From contig NZ_BJYL01000016.1 of NCBI RefSeq assembly GCF_007991495.1, positions 1 through 64,000 on the forward strand: DNA of 64,000 nucleotides, written 5' to 3'. The translations under genes were made by a program, and so were the position numbers. The DNA comes from Sporosarcina luteola (GTDB lineage: Bacteria > Bacillota > Bacilli > Bacillales_A > Planococcaceae). The notes under the pieces were generated by a model, which was given only the letters and a program-made list of their open reading frames with translations, ran no database searches and was not told where the DNA came from. Each line of letters opens with the position of its first letter. Within the stretch, counting starts at the first letter, position 1. Below, piece after piece: positions 26,088 through 35,413 of the stretch.

Positions 26088-26831
26088 ATGATGAAACTGG
26101 ATATTATTGGCGACATCCATGGATGCTACGATGAACTGCTCTTACTGATTGAGAAGCTCGGCTATTCATTTGACGCAGGATTGCCCGTACATAAAGATGG
26201 GAGACAGCTTGCGTTTGTCGGCGATGCGATGGATCGAGGTCCTTCATCGAAAGAGACACTCGAATTGATGTTTACATTACAGGACAACCATAAACTGATC
26301 TATTCCCCCGGGAATCACTGCAATAAACTTTATCGCCTTTCCATCGGCAGAAATGTCCAACAAACACATGGGCTGGAAACGACAATGGCTGAATTGAATG
26401 CTTTACCGGCGAAAGACAAAAACCGATTTTCAAATCGTTATAAACGATTTTACGAGGCGCTTCCCTTGTACGAAAATCTGGACGGCGGAAGACTCATTAT
26501 CGCACATGCGGGAATCCGTGAACAGATGATAAGACAACCTTTTTCAAAAAAAATACAGTCATTTGTCCTTTACGGTGACACCACAGGCGAAACACTCCCC
26601 GACGGTCGTCCTGTCAGAAGGGACTGGGCAAAGAAATACGGCGGGAATGCATGGATAGTCTATGGTCATACACCGGTTCTAGAAGCAAGGTTCATTCACA
26701 AAACGGTCAACATCGACACCGGTTGCGTGTTCGGAGGAAAACTGACTGCGGTCCGCTATCCGGAAATGGAAATCGTATCAGTTCCATCCCTGCAACCATT
26801 CAACCCTGAAAAGTTCACTCATTTTGATTGA
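26088..26831 (+). CDS. prpE: Bis(5'-nucleosyl)-tetraphosphatase PrpE (calcineurin-like phosphatase)
   Basis: A 247-residue metallophosphoesterase with the signature blocks [18 protein letters not shown] and GNHCNKL near the N-terminus and a C-terminal YGHTPV histidine. In B. subtilis PrpE hydrolyses Ap4A. It lies in the conserved prpE-rluD-nadK-relQ order but faces the other way, tail to tail with the pseudouridine synthase gene (2-bp gap). The start is ATG 26088 or 26091 behind AAAGGAG. Confidence 0.9.
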   Translation: MMKLDIIGDIHGCYDELLLLIEKLGYSFDAGLPVHKDGRQLAFVGDAMDRGPSSKETLELMFTLQDNHKLIYSPGNHCNKLYRLSIGRNVQQTHGLETTMAELNALPAKDKNRFSNRYKRFYEALPLYENLDGGRLIIAHAGIREQMIRQPFSKKIQSFVLYGDTTGETLPDGRPVRRDWAKKYGGNAWIVYGHTPVLEARFIHKTVNIDTGCVFGGKLTAVRYPEMEIVSVPSLQPFNPEKFTHFD

Positions 26832-26833
26832 AC

Positions 26834-27736
26834 TCACTTAAGCCTCAATTGGAGAAGGTCTAGCGGAAGTTCACTAGTAAACATTAGTGGCTCTCCCGTC
26901 AGCGGATGTCGAAATCCGATGGAAGCACAATGCAATGCCTGTCTGCCTAGGATTTCCCGCGAACCGCCGTACAGATCATCGCCGATGAGTGGATGTCCAA
27001 GCCATTTCATATGCACCCGAATCTGATGGGTTCGACCTGTAAAGAGCTTAAGAAATACCGAAGTGTACTGCATTTCATTCCGCACAAATCGTTCAAGCAC
27101 TCGCACATCAGTCCTAGCATATTGTCCATCTTCCCGGACCGTCCGCTCAATGATGCTGCCGTCTTTTCGACCGATAGGCTGTTCAACAACGAAAGCATCC
27201 TGTTCTATATACCCTTCCACGAACGCCATATAACCCCGATGAAAACCGACTGTCCTCATCTGTTCACTCAGCAGATGATGGATATGGCGGTTTTTTGCAA
27301 TGCATACAAGACCCGATGTATCTGTATCCAACCTCGTAACAATATGCACGGTCGAAGGAATCTTTTCAGTCGCGAACTTCCCCGCTACATAATTCGCAAC
27401 CGTTCCATTCGGATGATCCCGCGACGGAATTGTCCCCTGCCCCGCAGGCTTATTAATGATTAAAATCGCATCGTCTTCATAGAGTATTTCAAGCGGCCCT
27501 ATTTCGGGAACTAACCCTTCACTTGGCTCTTCAGGAGGGAATTCAACAAGAACTAAATCCCCTCTACACAATATATGCCGTACCGACCGTTCCGCTCCGT
27601 TCACAAGCAACTTGCCGCCCTCGTATTTCACTGCTGTCAATGTCCGCTTCGAAATGCCCATCGCTTGTAGGAACTCGCGCAAAAGAATTCTTTCACTATC
27701 GACGGTGAATTCCAAAGCGAACCGTTTTTCATTCAT
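26834..27736 (-). CDS. RluA-family pseudouridine synthase (YjbO-like)
   Basis: About 300 residues. An S4-like N-terminal RNA-binding region ([20 protein letters not shown]) is followed by the catalytic domain with active-site aspartate in TRLDTDTSG (the usual HRLD is TRLD here), [16 protein letters not shown] and [19 protein letters not shown]. It converts uridines in structured RNA to pseudouridine; whether the target is 23S rRNA cannot be told. I start at the ATG at 27736, overlapping the nadK stop by 8 bp. The longer frame (27829) would overlap nadK by 101 bp. Confidence 0.85.
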   Translation of the reverse strand: MNEKRFALEFTVDSERILLREFLQAMGISKRTLTAVKYEGGKLLVNGAERSVRHILCRGDLVLVEFPPEEPSEGLVPEIGPLEILYEDDAILIINKPAGQGTIPSRDHPNGTVANYVAGKFATEKIPSTVHIVTRLDTDTSGLVCIAKNRHIHHLLSEQMRTVGFHRGYMAFVEGYIEQDAFVVEQPIGRKDGSIIERTVREDGQYARTDVRVLERFVRNEMQYTSVFLKLFTGRTHQIRVHMKWLGHPLIGDDLYGGSREILGRQALHCASIGFRHPLTGEPLMFTSELPLDLLQLRLK

Positions 27737-28529
27737 CACTTGCAATGAACGAATCATGGACTCTTGTCCAAAACGGGAATGGTCGAAATCTGCCGAAACG
27801 GACTTTTTCATCCGCCACTTTATATTCAATCGATTTCACGTCTTTATGCAAAAGCTGCAAATGATCGATCGTCACCATGAAATCCGGTCCATTTACAGGT
27901 GTTAAAATACAAGTATGATGGGACGGCAAGACGAGCGGAGAACCGACCGTCCTGAACACCCGATTGTTGATGGACGCCATTTCTGTCAGTTGGATAGCCT
28001 CCAAGGATGGGTGGATAATCGCGCCTCCGAGGGCTTTATTATATGCAGTCGAGCCCGATGGCGTTGACATACATAGTCCGTCCCCGCGGAATCTTTCGAA
28101 ATGCACACCGTTCAATTCCACGTCCATAACAAGCGTCACTTCAGGGGATTTGACCGTCGATTCATTTAAAGCTAGATACGTAGCTGCTTTATCGGTATGG
28201 CGATAATTGATCGTCACTTCTAACAAAGGGTATTCAATGACGTTGTATTCTTTTCGTGCAATGGACAGGACTAGCTTTTCCATTTCAGCGGGCTTCCAAT
28301 CAGCATAGAAGCCGAGATGACCTGTATGGATGCCGATGAATGCCGTGTCTTTCAAACGATGAATATATTTATGGAAAGCATGAAGCAATGTGCCGTCTCC
28401 TCCGACTGATAGCACGATATCCGGTTCATTCTCATCGTAGACAAGCCCGAAATCGGTCAAATATCCCTTAGCCTCATCTGTCAATCGATCTGATAATGAA
28501 TCATTTCTAGTCTGGATTGCAAATTTCAT
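27729..28529 (-). CDS. nadK: NAD kinase
   Basis: A 266-residue enzyme that phosphorylates NAD to NADP. The diphosphate-binding [11 protein letters not shown] lies near residue 50 and the family stretch [22 protein letters not shown] near residue 140. The longest frame starts at 28697 inside relQ, but AAGGGGAG sits 7 nt before the ATG at 28529 ([10 protein letters not shown]), 4 bp after the relQ stop. It is between relQ and the pseudouridine synthase gene, as in B. subtilis. Confidence 0.95.
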   Translation of the reverse strand: MKFAIQTRNDSLSDRLTDEAKGYLTDFGLVYDENEPDIVLSVGGDGTLLHAFHKYIHRLKDTAFIGIHTGHLGFYADWKPAEMEKLVLSIARKEYNVIEYPLLEVTINYRHTDKAATYLALNESTVKSPEVTLVMDVELNGVHFERFRGDGLCMSTPSGSTAYNKALGGAIIHPSLEAIQLTEMASINNRVFRTVGSPLVLPSHHTCILTPVNGPDFMVTIDHLQLLHKDVKSIEYKVADEKVRFGRFRPFPFWTRVHDSFIASDE

Positions 28530-28533
28530 ACTG

Positions 28534-29202
28534 TCACTCCCCTTTCCGGCGCTGTTCACTATAATCTCTCTCAGCGGATTCCTTATAGGCACTGAAATAC
28601 TTTTGCGCATCGTGGATTTCATCGCGGATGAGCGACATCTCTTCGTCCAGGCTAAAGGCGGCTTCTGCCGCGCGTTCCAGGCGATGCCTAATTTCATCCG
28701 GCAATTCCCCTTGATACTTATAATTCAAGGAATGCTCAATCGATGCCCAAAAATTCATTGCCAATGTGCGGATTTGGATTTCCGCAAGTATCAACATTTC
28801 ACCATGGATTGTTTGGACAGGGTATTCAATGATCATATGATAAGATCGATAGCCGCTTGGTTTTTTATTTGAAATATAATCTCTTTCTTCCACTACACGC
28901 ATATCCGACCGGCTACGCAGCGTATCGACCACTTTTCCAATATCATCGACGAACTGGCACATTATTCGGAGACCCGCTATATCAGGCAATTCTTTTGCAA
29001 GCTCTGCCGAAGGTTTGAATGGAATGCCTTTTTCAAGCGTTTTGTCGTAGATGCTGGCAAGCGGTTTTAGTCGTCCGGTTACGAACTCCACTGGCATATG
29101 GACACCCTCAAGATGATATTGCGCGCGCAACCCCTTCAATTTCACTTTCAATTCCGCAACAGCTTGTTTATACGGTTCAAGAAATTGTTTCCATTCCTTC
29201 AT
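28534..29202 (-). CDS. relQ: Small alarmone synthetase RelQ (GTP pyrophosphokinase YjbM)
   Basis: A 222-residue single-domain (p)ppGpp synthetase without a hydrolase domain. The synthetase core includes [58 protein letters not shown] and [22 protein letters not shown]. It makes ppGpp/pppGpp independently of ribosome-bound Rel, usually under cell-wall stress. The start follows GGGAGGG. First of the relQ-nadK-pseudouridine synthase unit, after the yjbL gene. Confidence 0.95.
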   Translation of the reverse strand: MKEWKQFLEPYKQAVAELKVKLKGLRAQYHLEGVHMPVEFVTGRLKPLASIYDKTLEKGIPFKPSAELAKELPDIAGLRIMCQFVDDIGKVVDTLRSRSDMRVVEERDYISNKKPSGYRSYHMIIEYPVQTIHGEMLILAEIQIRTLAMNFWASIEHSLNYKYQGELPDEIRHRLERAAEAAFSLDEEMSLIRDEIHDAQKYFSAYKESAERDYSEQRRKGE

Positions 29203-29217
29203 CAGTAGCCCTCCCGA

Positions 29218-29616
29218 CTAGTAGTTGATGCTTTGACTTTGAAGGAAGGCTTCGAACTCATGCTCCACTGCAGTCGTAAATGCCTCTCCGTAATTGTCGT
29301 TGCCTTCAATATTATAAACGAGCATTGTTAGCTCTTCTATAAAGCCGGGCAAAGGAATTGATTCGCCGTTCCAGATGAGGGCCGGATCGTCATCACCTTG
29401 CAGCACTTGTGCCATAAAAGCCCATGTATCCCTTGGAAAATGTATGTAAGCATAACCTTCCTCGTCATCCAATAAATAGACAAAGGCAATTTCTTCAGAA
29501 TCTGTTATCATTTTTTCAGATGGTGTTCCGTTCGGACGCTTCGCTTCTGAGTCCAATAAAAATTGAATGGTGTCACCGTTTTTCTGGCCTTTTATCACTT
29601 GGTTTTGTACTCGCAT
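29218..29616 (-). CDS. yjbL: YjbL-like protein (UPF0738 family)
   Basis: A 132-residue acidic soluble protein with a beta-rich core (SEEIAFVYLLDDEEGYAYIHFP, then TWAFMAQVL) and a C-terminal helix. Position directly upstream of relQ and general pattern fit B. subtilis YjbL, whose function is unknown. The ATG at 29616 (MRVQNQVIKG) follows GGAAG. The CYTH-domain gene yjbK, which neighbours yjbL in B. subtilis, is absent from this window. Confidence 0.65.
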   Translation of the reverse strand: MRVQNQVIKGQKNGDTIQFLLDSEAKRPNGTPSEKMITDSEEIAFVYLLDDEEGYAYIHFPRDTWAFMAQVLQGDDDPALIWNGESIPLPGFIEELTMLVYNIEGNDNYGEAFTTAVEHEFEAFLQSQSINY

Positions 29617-29760
29617 ATGTCTTCTTCCTTTCAATGATCATACGTTTAGTCTACCATATGAGAGGCTCCTATGCAGTCTGTAGCATGCGTTTTTGCCCAA
29701 TACTTGATATACTTGATTCAGAAGGAACTTCAGCAAGTAGAAAAGAAAGGAAGTAACAGC

Positions 29761-30465
29761 ATGGATGCGCGGATTATACGCACGTTGATGGATATACAGG
29801 CGATGCAGACGTTAGGTTCGGTGCAGTCTTTGACGACCAATGAGCAAACGAGTTCTTCATTGTTCAGCACGATGCTTAATGAGCTGATGGGCGGCACGGA
29901 AAGCGAGTCATCTTGGGCCAGTATGCTTCCACAACAGTCATTCGGCATGCTGAGCGGGCTTCAAACAATGGAAGGCTTGCAATATGCCGGAACAAATGGT
30001 GTTTACTTGCCAAATGGGATCGAAGCTGCCTTTAGCCAATATGCCGGACAATTTAACAGTGAATCTCCCGTTTCTATGAACGGGAATGGATATAGCGATT
30101 TTATAAAGCAAGCGGCGGCGAAATATAGATTACCTGAAAACTTGATAGCATCCGTCATTAAGCAAGAATCCAATTTTAATAGCACCGCTGTCAGCGGCGC
30201 TGGAGCGATGGGCTTAATGCAACTCATGCCTGGGACTGCAAGATTATTAGGTGTAAATGATCGTCTAGACCCTGAACAGAATATTATGGGCGGCGCAAAA
30301 TACTTGCGGCAAATGCTTGACCAGTTCGGCAATGTGGAATTGGCATTAGCAGCTTATAACGCTGGTCCCGGAAATGTTAAAAAATATGGAGGAATCCCTC
30401 CTTTTAAAGAAACTGAGCAATACGTTTCCAAAGTGCTAAACTATTATAATCATTTCGAAGTCTGA
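29761..30465 (+). CDS. Lytic transglycosylase, SLT domain (YjbJ-like)
   Basis: A 234-residue protein. The first 110 residues are low-complexity (Met/Gln/Ser-rich). The C-terminal SLT domain has catalytic glutamate in VIKQESNFN, then GAGAMGLMQLMPGTARLLG, ALAAYNAGPGNVKKYGG and YVSKVLNYY. It cleaves peptidoglycan glycan strands, leaving anhydro-muramyl ends. No signal peptide is visible, as in B. subtilis YjbJ. The ATG follows GAAAGGAAG. Divergent from yjbL. Confidence 0.85.
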   Translation: MDARIIRTLMDIQAMQTLGSVQSLTTNEQTSSSLFSTMLNELMGGTESESSWASMLPQQSFGMLSGLQTMEGLQYAGTNGVYLPNGIEAAFSQYAGQFNSESPVSMNGNGYSDFIKQAAAKYRLPENLIASVIKQESNFNSTAVSGAGAMGLMQLMPGTARLLGVNDRLDPEQNIMGGAKYLRQMLDQFGNVELALAAYNAGPGNVKKYGGIPPFKETEQYVSKVLNYYNHFEV

Positions 30466-30558
30466 CAGCTTTTCTTTCACACGAAGGCAATTTATTTGTG
30501 AAAGAAATGTTTGGTTGATAAAATGTCCATACAGTCAGAGCAAAGGAGATTGACATAC

Positions 30559-30951
30559 ATGACTCGAAAACCTTTGATTCCTTATGAGGAAATCGGTGCT
30601 GAAAAATTATCTGAGCTCATCGATCGTTTTTATGAAAAAGTGGCTGTCCACCCGGACTTATATCCGATTTTCCCTGAAGACCTGACGGAAACAGCACGAA
30701 AGCAGAAACAATTTCAAACACAATATTTAGGCGGACCGAATTTATTCACGGAAGAACACGGACATCCGATGATGAAGGCGCGTCATATGCCTTTCCCGAT
30801 AACCCCCACACGTGCAAAAGCGTGGCTCGCTTGCATGAAGGAAGCGATGGATGATGTAGAACTCGAAGGACCACTTCGTGAAGTGTATTATCAACGACTC
30901 GTTTTAACCGCGAATCATATGGTGAACAGAAACGAGGAGGATGAGCGGTGA
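30559..30951 (+). CDS. yjbI: Group II truncated hemoglobin YjbI
   Basis: A 130-residue truncated globin. The family segments IDRFYEKVAVHPDLYPIFPEDL and KQFQTQYLGGPNLFTEEHGHPMM are present, with proximal histidine in the RHMPFPIT region and the Trp of helix G in KAWLACM. The protein binds O2 or related ligands and in B. subtilis sits in the yjbI-yjbH operon tied to oxidative stress. The ATG at 30559 follows AAAGGAGA; earlier codons lie upstream of the ribosome site. It overlaps spxH by 4 bp. Confidence 0.9.
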   Translation: MTRKPLIPYEEIGAEKLSELIDRFYEKVAVHPDLYPIFPEDLTETARKQKQFQTQYLGGPNLFTEEHGHPMMKARHMPFPITPTRAKAWLACMKEAMDDVELEGPLREVYYQRLVLTANHMVNRNEEDER

Positions 30952-31757
30952 ACCGGGAAACTATGTTGGAAAACTGTGTCACTTCCACAGCATCCTTGTC
31001 AAAGCCGATTGAAGTCTATGCATTCGTCGATCCATTATGCAGCAAAAGCTGGGCACTCCAACCTTTGCTTCGTAAATTGCAGATCGAGTATGAAAAGTAT
31101 TTCACGTTAAAAATTGTGCTTCGAACTTCATTGCCGAAGATGAACTTAACTTGTTTAAACGATAAAAACGACTTAACAGCATGCGACAAACATCATCCGG
31201 CTTTTCCAAGCATCGCAATGAAAGCGGCCGAGTTTCAAGGAAAGCGAGCAGGTTTCCGTTTTCTTTCAAAGTTGTATGAATACACATATGTAAAATCGAG
31301 AAACGTCCTTTCCTTTTCAGTGCTCGTCGAGATTGCAGAAAATCTAGGCTTGGACGTCGATGAATTCATCCTCGATTTTTCATCGCACAATGTAGTTCGT
31401 TCACTGCAAGTGGACTTGTATTTAGCAAACGAAATGGAAGTCGACGATGCACCGTCTTTCGTATTCTTCAATGAAAACATCGAGGACGAAGGATTGAAGG
31501 TGAACGGGCTTCATTCCTATGAAATTTACGTTCAAATTTTAGAAGAAATGGTCGGAAATCCAATTACACCGGATGCTCCCCCATCGCTCGATGACCTGTT
31601 CCAACGTTTTGACACACTTGCCACAAAAGAGATCGCCGAAATCTACCATATCCCGGAAAAGTCGGCAGAACGAGAATTGAAAAAGCAACTTCTGATGCAA
31701 AAGATCGAAAGACTGCCAATGAACAACATGACCCTTTGGCGCAAACGAATTGTTTAG
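30948..31757 (+). CDS. spxH: ClpXP adaptor SpxH (YjbH)
   Basis: A 269-residue DsbA-like adaptor that delivers Spx to ClpXP. The thioredoxin-fold start KPIEVYAFVDPLCSKSWAL carries only the first cysteine of the usual CPEC motif (here CSKS). Other segments are CDKHHPAFPSIAMKAAEFQG and the C-terminal helical region. The start is GTG (30948), 7 nt after GAGGAGG, overlapping yjbI. The substrate gene spx lies about 4.6 kb away in the same window. Confidence 0.9.
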   Translation: MNRETMLENCVTSTASLSKPIEVYAFVDPLCSKSWALQPLLRKLQIEYEKYFTLKIVLRTSLPKMNLTCLNDKNDLTACDKHHPAFPSIAMKAAEFQGKRAGFRFLSKLYEYTYVKSRNVLSFSVLVEIAENLGLDVDEFILDFSSHNVVRSLQVDLYLANEMEVDDAPSFVFFNENIEDEGLKVNGLHSYEIYVQILEEMVGNPITPDAPPSLDDLFQRFDTLATKEIAEIYHIPEKSAERELKKQLLMQKIERLPMNNMTLWRKRIV

Positions 31758-31773
31758 CAATTAATACGATAGC

Positions 31774-31807
31774 AGATGCCTGGATTGATCAGGCATCTGT
31801 TTTTTTG
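31774..31807 (+). terminator. Terminator of the yjbI-spxH unit
   Basis: AGATGCCTG pairs with CAGGCATCT around GATTGAT, followed by seven T. Confidence 0.85.
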
Positions 31808-31832
31808 TTGGAATTGGATGCTGGATGGTCTT

Positions 31833-31885
31833 CTTTAGACGCGAGACGGATCGCTTTGGACGTGGAGTTGCTCACTTTGGACGGG
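31833..31885. repeat. Three-copy 21-bp spaced CTTTGGACG repeat
   Basis: CTTTAGACG at 31833, CTTTGGACG at 31854 and CTTTGGACG at 31875 are exactly 21 bp apart, with less conserved G/C-rich linkers. The sequence differs from the GAGAAC arrays, but the period is identical. Confidence 0.6.
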
Positions 31886-31911
31886 GCTAATAAGTAGTAT
31901 GTATAAATACG

Positions 31912-31950
31912 AAAAGAGCATCCGCTCCTGGGGGAGAGGGATGCTCTTTA
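31912..31950. other. Free-standing hairpin in the spxH-pepF intergenic region
   Basis: AAAGAGCATCC pairs with GGGATGCTCTTT around a G-rich loop. It has a terminator-like shape, but no gene ends beside it. The 490-bp gap 31758-32247 also holds a repeat, a palindromic operator-like site and the pepF terminator; no open frame there is convincing. Confidence 0.5.
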
Positions 31951-32005
31951 TCAAAGGGAATGGGAGAAATGTTCACGTTCAAACAAAAGGGGTGTATGTT
32001 TGGTT

Positions 32006-32021
32006 TGTGATTTATTTCACA
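32006..32021. promoter_or_regulatory. Perfect TGTGA-N6-TCACA palindrome (Fnr/CRP-type site) with a TATAAT nearby
   Basis: TGTGATTTATTTCACA matches the Bacillus Fnr box exactly. TATAAT follows at 32024-32029, so the palindrome would overlap a core promoter. No gene follows on the plus strand before the pepF terminator. Confidence 0.4.
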
Positions 32022-32208
32022 TCTATAATTTATCATGAAATAATAGTTAAAGCAACATTTCACATGAAAATTCACATCTCTGTCACAAACATTTTTCACG
32101 ACAAAACCTATACCTAAAGAATCAGAGGGCGATAGAACAATCGTATTTACATAAAAACCAATAATGTAAGCGCTTCATCTTTTGTTATATGGATATAACT
32201 GGCTGCAC

Positions 32209-32241
32209 AAAAAAAGTCCGACCTAATTGCAGTCGGACTTC
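32209..32241 (-). terminator. Terminator of pepF
   Basis: AAGTCCGAC pairs with GTCGGACTT, and the minus strand ends in seven T. Confidence 0.85.
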
Positions 32242-32247
32242 TTTCCA

Positions 32248-34068
32248 TTATTGTTTATTCAACAACGCTTCTAATTCATTCAGTCTTTCTTCGAACACTT
32301 TGCACGCCTCTTCGATTGGTGTTGTGCTCGTCATATCGACGCCCGCTTTTTTAAGAACTTCAATCGGATAGTCGGATGAGCCGGCTTTCAAGAAATTGTT
32401 GATATAACGGTCGACAGCTGGCTGCCCTTCCGTCAGGATTTGGTTGCTCAATGCAACTGCTGCACTGAAACCTGTCGCATATTGGTAAACATAATAATTG
32501 TAGTAGAAGTGAGGAATACGTGCCCATTCAAGAGCAATTTCCGCGTCAGTTTCAACAGCTTCTCCGAAATACTTCGCGTTTAACGCAGCATATTCTTCGG
32601 ATAGTTTATCGGCCGTTAAAGCAACGCCCTCCTGGTCAAGCTGATAGATCCGATGCTCGAATTCCGCAAACATCGTCTGACGGAATACAGTGCCACGGAA
32701 TCCTTCTAGCCAATGATTCAGCAGATAAATGCGTTTTTGCTCATCATCGATCGTTTTCAATAAATGATCATTCAAAATCGCCTCGTTCACAGTGGAAGCG
32801 ACTTCCGCAACAAAGATGGAGTAACCGCTATAATTATACGGTTGCGTCTTGCGGGAATAATAACTATGGACACTATGACCGAATTCATGTGCCAGTGTGA
32901 ATAAATTATTGACATTATCATGCCAGTTCATAAGAATGTATGGGTTCGTTCCATATGAACCAGATGAATAAGCGCCTGAACGCTTCCCTTTATTCTCGCG
33001 TACGTCTACCCAACGGTTTTCAAGTCCTTCTTGAACGATGGATTTATATTCTTCCCCTAGTGGATGGAAGCTATCCAGCATCGTTCCAGTCGCTTCCTCG
33101 TAAGGTACTTTCATTTCCACGTCTTTAACCATCGGCGCGAACATGTCCCACATATGAAGCTCGTTTAACTCAAGCACTTTTTTGCGCAACGCAACGTAAC
33201 GGTGGTGCAAGCCAAGATTTTTATTAATGGTGTTGACGAGGTTATCGTAAACCTGTTCAGGAATATGATTTGCAGCTAATGCCGCTTCACGCGCAGAAGA
33301 GTACTTCCGAATACGAGCGTACACATTATTCTTTTTCACGTTCCCGCTCAATGTCGATGCGAATGTATTCTTGAATTCGCCGTACTTGCTGTACATCGCT
33401 TTGAACGCCTCTTCCCGCACTTTAGGGTCTTTACTTTCAAGGAAACGGATATAACGTCCGTGTGAGAGCTCAGACTCCTCGCCATCTTCGTCCTTCACCA
33501 TCGGGAATGTCAAATCAGCATTGTTCAGCATGCTGAACGTTTCGGACGAACTGCCTGTCACCTCGCCCATTTGCGCAAGGATTGCTTCCTGTTCAGCCGG
33601 AAGGATATGAGCGCGATAAGCATTCACTTCCTCGAACTCATGCTTGTACACATTCAAGTTTTCATTGTTCTCGGCAAGGCTAGTCAGTTCCGCCTCAGAG
33701 ATTGTCAACAATTCCGGAGTGAAATAAGAAAGCGCTGTCGAAACTTTAACGTACAAAGATTTCGCACGGCTTTCCATCGCCTGGTAGAAGCTGTTTGTCG
33801 TGTCTTGATCGCCTTTCAAATGAGCATACGTATACAGCTTGCCCATCCGCTGATATAACGCATCGCGGTAGGAAAGCGCTTCGAACAATGCATCGGCGCC
33901 ATTGCTCAGCGTTCCTTTATAGGATTCAGCCTTCACTAAAAGTTCTTCAATCCCTTTGAATTCCTGTTCCCAAGCGTCATCTGTCGCAAAAATATCTTCA
34001 AGACGCCAAGTCTCTTCTACATTCACTTGATCACGTGTTAATACTTTGTTTTTCACTTCAGTTGTCAT
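32248..34068 (-). CDS. pepF: Oligoendopeptidase F (M3B metallopeptidase)
   Basis: A 606-residue cytoplasmic zinc peptidase that cleaves oligopeptides of roughly 7-17 residues. The zinc motif HEFGH lies in LFTLAHEFGHSVHSYYS (about 390-406) with the downstream glutamate in FVAEVASTVNEAI. The N-terminal helical domain includes RDQVNVEETWRLEDIF. In B. subtilis the ortholog sits between coiA and spxH (yjbG), and here it has the same neighbours. The start follows AGGGAGG. Confidence 0.95.
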   Translation of the reverse strand: MTTEVKNKVLTRDQVNVEETWRLEDIFATDDAWEQEFKGIEELLVKAESYKGTLSNGADALFEALSYRDALYQRMGKLYTYAHLKGDQDTTNSFYQAMESRAKSLYVKVSTALSYFTPELLTISEAELTSLAENNENLNVYKHEFEEVNAYRAHILPAEQEAILAQMGEVTGSSSETFSMLNNADLTFPMVKDEDGEESELSHGRYIRFLESKDPKVREEAFKAMYSKYGEFKNTFASTLSGNVKKNNVYARIRKYSSAREAALAANHIPEQVYDNLVNTINKNLGLHHRYVALRKKVLELNELHMWDMFAPMVKDVEMKVPYEEATGTMLDSFHPLGEEYKSIVQEGLENRWVDVRENKGKRSGAYSSGSYGTNPYILMNWHDNVNNLFTLAHEFGHSVHSYYSRKTQPYNYSGYSIFVAEVASTVNEAILNDHLLKTIDDEQKRIYLLNHWLEGFRGTVFRQTMFAEFEHRIYQLDQEGVALTADKLSEEYAALNAKYFGEAVETDAEIALEWARIPHFYYNYYVYQYATGFSAAVALSNQILTEGQPAVDRYINNFLKAGSSDYPIEVLKKAGVDMTSTTPIEEACKVFEERLNELEALLNKQ

Positions 34069-34119
34069 CCAAAATCCTCCCTATCCTCTTTCTTCGTAAA
34101 ACGAATCATTTTCATTCTC

Positions 34120-35271
34120 TCAATTCCTTCCTTCATTTGCAAGAAATCTTTCTGAAATTAAATACAAAATCCCCTTTTCACTGAAGTCTGTTTTATTCCA
34201 AAGGGAATCAAACCCATACCGCTTAAGAAATGAAATATATTTTTGGCAAGCAATGATTTTTTTCTCTGTCGGATTTTCAAAACCGTACACAAATCGCCAA
34301 AGGATCCTCACTGTCATATCCTGCGTTTGCAACCGATTCCGCTTCATAAAATAAATGAGTCGCATCTGCCACTCAACATCGGCTTCACGGAACGTACGGT
34401 TTTCCGATAGAGGCACCCCAATATATGGCGGCAGTTTGGATGGCGAAATTCTCATTTCATAGCAGCTTCTTAAGAATGGATCATTAATGCCTTTTCGATT
34501 CAATAAAATCCATCTTTCAAGTTTTTCTCTGCGTTTTAAACGATACAGTCTGGCATACTGCTTCACCTCTTCCTCGGAAGGTATTTTCGGGCGGACAAAC
34601 GGGAAAAATTGAAAACCGATTGGCAAAATATGATGCATGCCAATATACCGCTGGCCTGCTATATGTAACAAACTAGTAAAGTAGTGAAATGTTTTCATGT
34701 AGGGATTAAAGGTAAGGAGCACTTCTCCTTCAGGCGGGGTGTTGACGATAAACCATTCCTGAAACTTAGAAAAATGGAATAGGCCTACACCTTGGGGGAT
34801 TGCTGCGAATTTTGCCGGGGTATGCAAAATCCAAATAGGCGTCATACCGGTCTTCCGGTATCCATCCGTCCGTTCCTCTAATAGGGGGATAGGAACGGTG
34901 CTGCATTGAAACTCAATCGGAACGTTAGCTGTTTTCGACGTAACAATGAGATCGGGGCGTTGCGAAATCTCTTTTAAAAACGGTTCCAACCTGACGTTTT
35001 GTGAACGCGCTGTCAGCAATTGATGCAATAACAGTTTGCCTTTTAAATGTTGCGGTGATTCTCCTTCTGAAAAAGAGGCACTGCAAGATGAATCCTTTTG
35101 ATGTGCAAAATGAGGAACGACGATGTCGCCGACTTTCAACAAGAGAGGGCTTTTACATTGCGGACAATAAAACCGACGCTTCCCTCTCCACTTCCGAATT
35201 TCCTCTTTATCCAAATCTGAAGACAAAATAATCATCTGGCCATCTTCCGTGCTGGCTGTTAAAATTTTCAT
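34120..35271 (-). CDS. coiA: Competence protein CoiA
   Basis: A 383-residue protein of the CoiA family. An N-terminal zinc-ribbon-like FYCPQCKSPLLLKVGD precedes VPHFAH and a nuclease-like core with RPDLIV and PIEFQCS, of the PD-(D/E)xK type. CoiA helps process incoming single-stranded DNA for recombination during transformation. It lies between mecA and pepF as in B. subtilis. Its presence hints at, but does not prove, natural competence. The start follows GAAAGGAG. Confidence 0.9.
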   Translation of the reverse strand: MKILTASTEDGQMIILSSDLDKEEIRKWRGKRRFYCPQCKSPLLLKVGDIVVPHFAHQKDSSCSASFSEGESPQHLKGKLLLHQLLTARSQNVRLEPFLKEISQRPDLIVTSKTANVPIEFQCSTVPIPLLEERTDGYRKTGMTPIWILHTPAKFAAIPQGVGLFHFSKFQEWFIVNTPPEGEVLLTFNPYMKTFHYFTSLLHIAGQRYIGMHHILPIGFQFFPFVRPKIPSEEEVKQYARLYRLKRREKLERWILLNRKGINDPFLRSCYEMRISPSKLPPYIGVPLSENRTFREADVEWQMRLIYFMKRNRLQTQDMTVRILWRFVYGFENPTEKKIIACQKYISFLKRYGFDSLWNKTDFSEKGILYLISERFLANEGRN

Positions 35272-35371
35272 CCCACTCCTTTCAACGTAATTGTAAGAAT
35301 TTTAAATTAAAATTGCAAACAATATGAAGTTGGAATTATATTTATGTGAATGGCAGTGATATATTTTGCAC

Positions 35372-35408
35372 AAAAAAAGCTGTCCCCGAATTAAAAGGGA
35401 CAGCTTTG
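35372..35408 (-). terminator. Terminator of mecA
   Basis: AAGCTGTCCC pairs perfectly with GGGACAGCTT, with seven T on the minus strand. Confidence 0.9.
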
Positions 35409-35413
35409 ATTAC

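Noticed and set aside
31887-32099. 70-codon minus-strand frame in the spxH-pepF gap
   Set aside because: It covers a hairpin and a palindromic site, is rich in Asn, Cys and Tyr without any helix or domain pattern, and has no ribosome binding site.
32165-32177. TGTAAGCGCTTCA, resembling a CcpA cre site
   Set aside because: The right half is one base short of the cre consensus, and no gene lies downstream before the pepF terminator.
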